A stretch of DNA of 64,000 nucleotides from Vibrio pelagius (lineage in GTDB: Bacteria > Pseudomonadota > Gammaproteobacteria > Enterobacterales > Vibrionaceae), in NCBI RefSeq assembly GCF_024347575.1, contig NZ_AP025504.1:1054001-1118000 (forward strand). Reading direction: 5' to 3'. The notes beneath the pieces were generated by a model. It was not told the origin of the DNA. It worked only from the letters and a program-made list of their open reading frames with translations, and did no database searches. Made by a program: the position numbers and the translations under genes. Shown piece by piece: positions 58,553 through 64,000 of this stretch (position 1 is the first letter of the stretch; each line of letters starts with the position of its first letter).

Positions 58553-61050
58553 TACAAAACCTCACTTTGCAGACTGGAGACGACAGGTTTACTGACTAAC
58601 CGCCAAAGCGGTATCAGGGTGGCAATCACGCCGACCACAATGGTCACGGCAGCCATGCTCAGTGCATCACTCCAATTCCATAGGTAGTTCAAGCTCCAAC
58701 CAAAGGCGCGCAGGGTAACAATATCCGTGAGTACATAACCGACCAAAGCGCCTAATGGTAAGGCGATCACCAGAGTAAAACTAACCAGAGCGGCAATCTG
58801 CCCGATCACCATCGTCATCAGCTTTTTACGATTCACACCAAGTGCATACAACCTTGCGATCGCGGCTTTGCGCGCATCGAGCAACATAAAACAGGCGGTG
58901 AACAGGCCGATCACAGCAACCATCAATGTAACGCCGTTTAACGCTCGGGTGATGGCAAACGTCTGCGAGAATATATCTAAGGCGATGGATTTGATCTGCG
59001 CTTGGTCATAGAGCTGACTTGGGTGCAGGTTGAGATCTTTACGTAACTGCTCATAAACCAACTTTGGATTGCCGGAGACTTTAATACCAAGGCTGGTAGG
59101 TAAATCAGTAAAACCGCTTTCTCGCCAAAGTTGAGACGCTAAGAGTATTTCGCCATTTGGGGACCCGTAATCATGGAAAACAGCGCCAACTGTGAGTGCT
59201 TTGTTTGGAATCGCGTCGAGCTTAAATTCACTTGCAAGTGATAACCCAAGTTTCACTGCAGTTGGCTCACTAATGGCGACGACTTCACCTTGATAGAAAC
59301 GTGACCAAAAGTCATCAAGCCGAGATTGAAATACCATGGTCTGCTCTAGAGTGTCTTCGTCTTTGGTGCCGAGCAAAATGGGTAAGCCATATAGGTTGTC
59401 GTCGACGTAGTACTGTTTATATACAGTTTGGACGTTCTCAAACTGTTCTAAAGCTAGCTCAACATTGGCGATTTCCCCTTGAGACGGGCTGACATAGATG
59501 TCAGCATGAAGTCGTTGTTCAAGCCACTGTTTGAGTGTTGATTCAAAGCTGCCAACTAGGGTATTCATCCCCATGTTGGCGGTCACGGCAAGCAGCAGTG
59601 CCATCATCGCCAGAGAAAGAGGGGAGATAAGCTCTCGCAGCTCTGCAAACAGATACTGCATTAACCCGGAACGTGTGCGTTGTTCACACCAAATCGCTAA
59701 TACCATCAGTGTTTTCGGAAGGTATAGAGGAATCGACACTACTAATAGACCTAACCATGCCATAGTGAAACGGTGATGCTCGCTAAGCCAAAGCCCTGTT
59801 AACGCGATAATGGTGAGTAGCGCGCCAGCAATAAATAGTTGGTTTTCATTGGATGAATCTGGGGCTTGGTAATATCCGCCATGGGAAGAGAGCGGTTGTT
59901 GCACTCGCTGTTTAAAGTGCTGCCAACACGCAAGCAGTGTTGCTGCCAAAGTGAGTAGTAGAGCTTGAGCCCACCATTGCCACTGCCACGTTCCCGGCAG
60001 TAGCGTCGCACCATAAAGTTGCTCTAAGGTAAGCGCAACTGTTGGGTGCAGCCAATGGCTGAGTTGCATACCCAGAACAAAGCCAATTGAGGCACCAATA
60101 GCCACTAAGATGGTGAGCTCGACCAATAAGGCTGAGAGGACTCGAAAGGGTGCTATTCCGGCTTGCTGAATTTGCACGATCAGTCGGTTACGTTTGAGTA
60201 AGCTGTATTTTACGCCGTTGTAGGCGATGAATAGTCCGACTAGGAATGCGAGCAAACTCATTGCCGTTAGATTGAGGTGAAAGCTGTCGGTAAGAGAGCC
60301 TAAATCGGTGCTTTGATTGTTGGTTATCCATTGCCCTTGGTCGCTAATGTATTTTTGCCAAGCGGCTTGAGTGTCATTCCCTAAATCGAAAACGGCGATG
60401 TAACTGAGTTGGCCTTGTTTATTGAGCAACTTCTGCGCAAACCCAATATCCATCAACATTCTGCTACCGAGCTGCCATTTATCGGGCAAAACCGCGACTT
60501 GCGTTTTAATGTCGTCCAATACCAATGTGTCGGGTTCGCCGATATTTCGGTATTGCGACTGGCTCATCATCACGATTGGCTCGCTCGCTAACAGGTCTGG
60601 AAGCGGGAGTAGGCTATCGAACAGAGAAACGTTGTAATCATTGTTAGATGCGTATCGCGAACGTGATGTGATCGCAGTGATCAGTCCACTGCCTTGTATC
60701 GACCAACGGCGACCTTGATCATCTCTCACTCTTCCTTCAATTACAGGCAGCGCAGCGCTCAATCCTTGTTGTCTGAGAGTGAAGTAAAGTGACTCCGGTA
60801 AGTAGTTTTGCCCTGCTGGTGGAATAATTAGGTTCTGCGCTTGCGCACTCAGTTGTTCAGTGGATTCAGCATAGCTGCGCTTAGCGTTGAGGTTGATGGC
60901 TTGTACTGCAACAAATAGAGTCACGGCTAATACAATGCCAATCAAAATAGCGGCAGCTTGAAGGGGCGCTTGCCGATAGTGAGCGGCAAACAGATTCAGC
61001 GCAAGCTTAGTATGATTTAATTTGAAAGCGTTAACTCTAGCGTGCTTCAT
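58552..61050 (-). CDS. FtsX-like ABC permease, AttF/AttG type
   Basis: An 832-residue permease holding two FtsX-like units: a first membrane helix (about 25-45), a large periplasmic domain (about 50-260), four helices (about 270-400), then a second set with a periplasmic domain (about 500-680) and three final helices. It looks like two LolC/MacB-type halves in one chain. ATG at 61050 lies inside the ATPase gene's 3' end (14-base overlap); the frame stays open to 61200 within that gene. It likely moves lipid-like substrates or acts mechanically, with the LolD-like ATPase. Confidence 0.88.
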   Translation of the reverse strand: MKHARVNAFKLNHTKLALNLFAAHYRQAPLQAAAILIGIVLAVTLFVAVQAINLNAKRSYAESTEQLSAQAQNLIIPPAGQNYLPESLYFTLRQQGLSAALPVIEGRVRDDQGRRWSIQGSGLITAITSRSRYASNNDYNVSLFDSLLPLPDLLASEPIVMMSQSQYRNIGEPDTLVLDDIKTQVAVLPDKWQLGSRMLMDIGFAQKLLNKQGQLSYIAVFDLGNDTQAAWQKYISDQGQWITNNQSTDLGSLTDSFHLNLTAMSLLAFLVGLFIAYNGVKYSLLKRNRLIVQIQQAGIAPFRVLSALLVELTILVAIGASIGFVLGMQLSHWLHPTVALTLEQLYGATLLPGTWQWQWWAQALLLTLAATLLACWQHFKQRVQQPLSSHGGYYQAPDSSNENQLFIAGALLTIIALTGLWLSEHHRFTMAWLGLLVVSIPLYLPKTLMVLAIWCEQRTRSGLMQYLFAELRELISPLSLAMMALLLAVTANMGMNTLVGSFESTLKQWLEQRLHADIYVSPSQGEIANVELALEQFENVQTVYKQYYVDDNLYGLPILLGTKDEDTLEQTMVFQSRLDDFWSRFYQGEVVAISEPTAVKLGLSLASEFKLDAIPNKALTVGAVFHDYGSPNGEILLASQLWRESGFTDLPTSLGIKVSGNPKLVYEQLRKDLNLHPSQLYDQAQIKSIALDIFSQTFAITRALNGVTLMVAVIGLFTACFMLLDARKAAIARLYALGVNRKKLMTMVIGQIAALVSFTLVIALPLGALVGYVLTDIVTLRAFGWSLNYLWNWSDALSMAAVTIVVGVIATLIPLWRLVSKPVVSSLQSEVL

Positions 61051-61756
61051 GTGAGAGGCCGCTTTGGCTTTGTGGACGCACTCGCTGATCGTTATGCAGC
61101 TCACTGTTTTCAAGGCGCAGGCGTGTTTGCATAAAGTCGGCGCAGTCATTGCTGTGGGTGACAAGTAGAACTGCTGTGTTTCCTTGGGTTGTGATTTCAC
61201 TCAGTAGTTTCATCACTTCGATACCGGCTTTTTGATCGAGGTTGCCTGTTGGCTCATCGGCGAGCAGCAGTTTGGGTTGGTGTGCCAGTGCTCGTGCGAT
61301 GGCTACGCGTTGCTGTTGGCCGCCGGATAGCGCAGATACATGTCGTTCGAGCAGTTGGCTGATGCCAAGTGTCTCGACCAAATAGTCACACCAGTCATTC
61401 CATTGTTGTTGATTCAAGTGCAGTGGGAAGGCGATGTTCTGTTTTACATTCAGGGGCGTTAATAGGTTGAATTGCTGAAAGATTACGCCGAGTTTTTGAT
61501 GGCGGAATTGACTCCAGTGTGGGTCTTTCCAGAGTTTGGTGTTATCGCCATCAAGCCATAGCTCACCAGAAGAGAGCGGTTCAAATCCAGCAATCATATT
61601 CAGTAGGGTGCTTTTCCCACTACCACTGGCTCCTGTTAACGCCACACTTGAACCTGTCTCGAGTGCAAAGTCGACACCTTCTAGTACTTGATGGTCTTCT
61701 TTGCCATCGACAAAGCTTTTACTGGCACGTTTAAGTGCGACGAGTGGCCTTTCCAT
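61037..61756 (-). CDS. LolD/MacB-type ABC ATPase
   Basis: A 239-residue ATPase of the LolD/FtsE/MacB group. Walker [10 protein letters not shown], signature LSGGQQQR, Walker [13 protein letters not shown] and the switch His in VTHSN are all intact. I start at the second ATG (61756), with GGGAG five bases upstream; the first ATG (61759) is too close to it. It is the first gene of the ATPase-permease-lipocalin operon. Confidence 0.92.
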   Translation of the reverse strand: MERPLVALKRASKSFVDGKEDHQVLEGVDFALETGSSVALTGASGSGKSTLLNMIAGFEPLSSGELWLDGDNTKLWKDPHWSQFRHQKLGVIFQQFNLLTPLNVKQNIAFPLHLNQQQWNDWCDYLVETLGISQLLERHVSALSGGQQQRVAIARALAHQPKLLLADEPTGNLDQKAGIEVMKLLSEITTQGNTAVLLVTHSNDCADFMQTRLRLENSELHNDQRVRPQSQSGLSHEAR

Positions 61757-61975
61757 CATCTCTCCCTAGGGTTTGTTTTAGCAGTAACGCTTATAGATTG
61801 AGTTACTTAAAATTTTAGTTCACAAACGAGGAGAGTGGTGCGATTAAGCCCGAATAATTAATGACTTGCTAATCAAACTTAGCGACTTTTCTTGAGCCGG
61901 TATTGGTGGGTAAATTGCGGTAGATCTCTCATCTGAAGTCATGAGAGTTATGCCTGTGATAGACAGTAGTAGAGT

Positions 61976-62359
61976 CTAAAAATCTTGTACTAACGTTGGT
62001 GTTTTAGAGCGAAAGAGTTTGGTGAACAGAGATTTGTATCGCCAACCGAGTGACAATAGATGCTGCGCCAACCTTTTGTTTTCGATGATGGCGACTTCAA
62101 TTCCTCGATAGTGGTAAGGCGAGCGTTTTACATACTCGATGAACTCAGTCAGCACACCTTGACTGCGGACAGAGGGGGAGAAGTTCACCGACACAATGCT
62201 GAAGCGCTGGCTTCCCACAGGGCAGCGTACGAAGCAATGACCAAACTCGGTGTGTATGGTTTCGGAAAACTCGGGAAACGGTCGAGATTGGTAGGTCTTA
62301 GAAAGGGCATCGTATTCAGCACAAAGCTGGTCAAGAAGGTGTTTGGCGTCATCATTCAT
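61976..62359 (-). CDS. Small GNAT-like protein
   Basis: A 127-residue protein. The middle (VSVNFSPSVRSQGVLTEFIEYV) and end (EVAIIENKRLAQHLLSLGWRY) resemble motif A and the C-terminal strand-helix of GNAT acetyltransferases, so the call is tentative. ATG at 62359 has GGAG nine bases before. A 125-codon frame on the other strand overlaps it and looks like a shadow. No operon partners. Confidence 0.6.
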   Translation of the reverse strand: MNDDAKHLLDQLCAEYDALSKTYQSRPFPEFSETIHTEFGHCFVRCPVGSQRFSIVSVNFSPSVRSQGVLTEFIEYVKRSPYHYRGIEVAIIENKRLAQHLLSLGWRYKSLFTKLFRSKTPTLVQDF

Positions 62360-62706
62360 ACTGGCTACTCCGGATTCGGTCTCGCTGTCTTTCTGATGAC
62401 TATTTTAGCGCTGATTACCGGCGTAAATGAGGTATAAAGCGTTACCTATTTTGTTCCGAGTTTTGGCTCTGTGCATCGAGAGATAGTTATGAAAGAGATG
62501 AGGTTTACATTGCTTTGAGATTCGCAGAGCCCTTGCCCCTCGTAGTGATGGCGCTCATTGGAAGTCTTTTAAATGCTGTTGAACTAAGGGCGGTGCTCCC
62601 CTTTAGCGGATCAAGTTATCGCTTACCATTCAGGGTTTTTACACTCGGTGTAAAGAATTTAGCTTTTTAGTAACTTAATAAATTCGGCTTTGTTTAGAGC
62701 ATACAC
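62360..62706. other. Gene-free stretch before the candidate MITE
   Basis: 347 bases upstream of the repeat element. The plus-strand shadow frame ends at 62437. I find no gene, terminator or operator I can defend. Confidence 0.5.
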
Positions 62707-62708
62707 TA

Positions 62709-62985
62709 GGGCGTGTTGATCTTTCGAGCTGATTTTTGCAGCGAGTTGCTGGGTATTTCTACAAGGCAGAGGTTTTGATGTGTAGCTAGCCTACATGAAA
62801 AGCCGATAACGCAGTAGAAATGACCAGCAAACGCTGCCCGAAGGGTTCGGCTAAAAGCGTTTTACTCTTTGTTGAGGGGGATTTGCTTAGAATGACTAGG
62901 CTACTTCCCCCTCGCCGCGATTAAAACGCTTTTGACTAGGCGTCCCCATCCGAACAAAACTTAACCACGAAAGGTCAACACGCCC
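62709..62985. mobile_element. Candidate MITE (277 bp) with terminal inverted repeats
   Basis: GGGCGTGTTGATCTTTCG at 62709-62726 matches CGAAAGGTCAACACGCCC at 62968-62985 with a single mismatch, giving near-perfect 18-base terminal repeats. TA dinucleotides flank both ends (62707-62708, 62986-62987), which could be a TA target duplication as in IS630/mariner-type elements. No transposase is present. The right part folds as a long stem: AAAAGCGTTTTA with TAAAACGCTTTT, enclosing GAGGGGGA with TCCCCCTC. Confidence 0.75.
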
Positions 62986-63114
62986 TAAAAATAATGTTAA
63001 AGTTTCACGCATTGCCAACATGTCTTCGGTGCCGTAAACGATTGAATCGCATAATGAAGAGGCGCTGATGCGTAGGCTAGATTGGCTAGGAATATCAACG
63101 AGCAAGGAGATTTC

Positions 63115-64000
63115 ATGCTTAATTCTGTAACGGCGAAAGCGGTGATCGATCACGCTCTCTTTTTAGGGGCTGATTTCGCAGAGCTATTCGTTGAACACCA
63201 CCAAACCAGCAGCGTACAAATTGCGTCTGGTGAAGTGGACAAGGTTAACTCGGGCATCGATTTTGGTATCGGTATCCGCCTCTTCTTCGGTCATAAAGTC
63301 CTTTATGGCTACACCAACAGTACCGATGAGAATGAACTAAAACGCGTAACATCCCTGCTGGCGGCAAAAGATAAACGTGAGCAAATTGCTTCTGCAGGTG
63401 CTCTGAATCTGAACCGTTACCCAGTACAGCATGGCTGTCGTATGCCATTGAGCAAAGACGCGAACCTCGATTCAAAAATTGCGTTCTTACTGCAAGTGGA
63501 CAAAGCGGCGCGTGCGGAAAGCGAGTACATCAGCCAGTTTATCGGCAGTGCGCTTCAACGCGAGCAGCAAGTCTCAATCTTCAACTCAGAAGGCCTTCAC
63601 GTTGACGATACTCGCCACTACATTCGTGTTTCGGGTAACACTGTTGCGCAAAAGGGTACTGAGCAGTCTTCTGGTATGGAAGGTCCGGGCGCACTTGCTG
63701 GTTGGGAGTTTAGTGAGCAGTTAGATGCTAAAGAACTTGGTCAAAGTATTGCCCAGCAAGCCCTAATTAAACTGGGTGCGGATGTTTGTCCGTCTGGTGA
63801 AATGCCAGTAGTGATTGGTAATGGTTTTGGTGGAGTTATTTTCCATGAAGCGTGTGGTCACTTACTAGAGACGACTTCTGTTGCTAAGAAAGCGTCTGTA
63901 TTCCATGACCAAATGGGCGAAATGATCGCGCATACCGCGGTAAATGCAGTGGACGATGGCACCATGACCAATGAGTGGGGCTCCATTCACGTTGATGACG
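63115..64000 (+). CDS. tldD: TldD-type metalloprotease, 3' end cut by the window
   Basis: The first 295 residues of a TldD/PmbA-family protein. The zinc motif HEACGH (His244 to His248) is the TldD HExxxH motif, so this is the catalytic TldD rather than the TldE/PmbA partner. These proteases cleave unstructured peptides, for example in microcin maturation and CcdA turnover in E. coli. ATG at 63115 follows AAGGAG by five bases. The frame runs off the window without a stop. The family name is firm; whether it is the main TldD or a second copy cannot be told here. It starts 129 bases after the candidate MITE. Confidence 0.88.
   Translation, partial: MLNSVTAKAVIDHALFLGADFAELFVEHHQTSSVQIASGEVDKVNSGIDFGIGIRLFFGHKVLYGYTNSTDENELKRVTSLLAAKDKREQIASAGALNLNRYPVQHGCRMPLSKDANLDSKIAFLLQVDKAARAESEYISQFIGSALQREQQVSIFNSEGLHVDDTRHYIRVSGNTVAQKGTEQSSGMEGPGALAGWEFSEQLDAKELGQSIAQQALIKLGADVCPSGEMPVVIGNGFGGVIFHEACGHLLETTSVAKKASVFHDQMGEMIAHTAVNAVDDGTMTNEWGSIHVDD

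Noticed and set aside
62060..62437. 125-codon plus-strand frame
   Set aside because: Antisense to the GNAT-like gene, which has a better start and recognisable motifs.
62896..63153. 85-codon minus-strand frame
   Set aside because: It crosses the candidate MITE and the tldD start and has no likeness to known proteins.

Overview
The window looks like a Vibrio genome segment, most likely from the second chromosome. The reasons are the Vibrio-type gene content: a maltose ABC operon, a pstSCAB set without phoU, deoD, a lipase with its Lif chaperone, a GlyGly-CTERM protease, an alanine-zipper lipoprotein, and many GGDEF and chemotaxis proteins. From memory, V. cholerae carries mal, a second pst locus and a deoD on chromosome II. 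The species cannot be named from sequence alone. I see no tRNA, rRNA, CRISPR array, prophage or replication origin.

Layout. 0-6 kb: an ECF vitamin-type transporter (T, fused A-A', S), a HlyD-like protein with its DUF3302 partner, and an EamA permease. 6-11.6 kb: a TPR protein with a degenerate GGDEF-like tail overlapping a TPR-GGDEF cyclase, then a zinc-ribbon/HTH protein behind deoD. 11.9-17.2 kb: an L,D-transpeptidase, an Lpp-like lipoprotein, a DEAD-box helicase, and a lipase with its foldase. 17.3-25.9 kb: a five-gene unit behind a good Fur box, encoding an exported S9 peptidase, a haem/haemoglobin-type TonB receptor, a gluzincin metalloprotease with P-domain and GlyGly-CTERM tail, and two Lcl/DUF1566 proteins. 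I read this as an iron-starvation locus that couples proteolysis to TonB-dependent uptake; it is the most system-like novelty here. 25.9-34 kb: an MCP, pstSCAB behind Pho-box-like sites, and a tandem-GAF GGDEF protein.

34-46.3 kb: a MoxR/DUF58/DUF4381/VWA/VWA-TPR/BatD operon and a second MCP. Two apparently identical 1292-bp ISL3-family insertions bracket this stretch, in the same orientation. Each has its own 8-bp target duplication, and each duplication is the U-tract of an intrinsic terminator, which suggests terminator targeting. 46.4-52 kb: divergent malK and malEFG around a 686-bp control region with MalT-like boxes, a CRP site and a nested palindrome. 52.5-57.3 kb: a small unknown protein, a hotdog thioesterase, an OppA-like binding protein, and a divergent EamA permease/AraC regulator pair. 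57.4-61.8 kb: an AttH-like lipocalin lipoprotein, an FtsX-like permease and a LolD-like ATPase. 62-64 kb: a small GNAT-like protein, a candidate MITE, and the start of a TldD-type protease cut by the window end.

Recurring design: in both binding-protein transport operons (pst and mal) a hairpin follows the binding-protein gene, which fits over-expression of the soluble component relative to the membrane genes.
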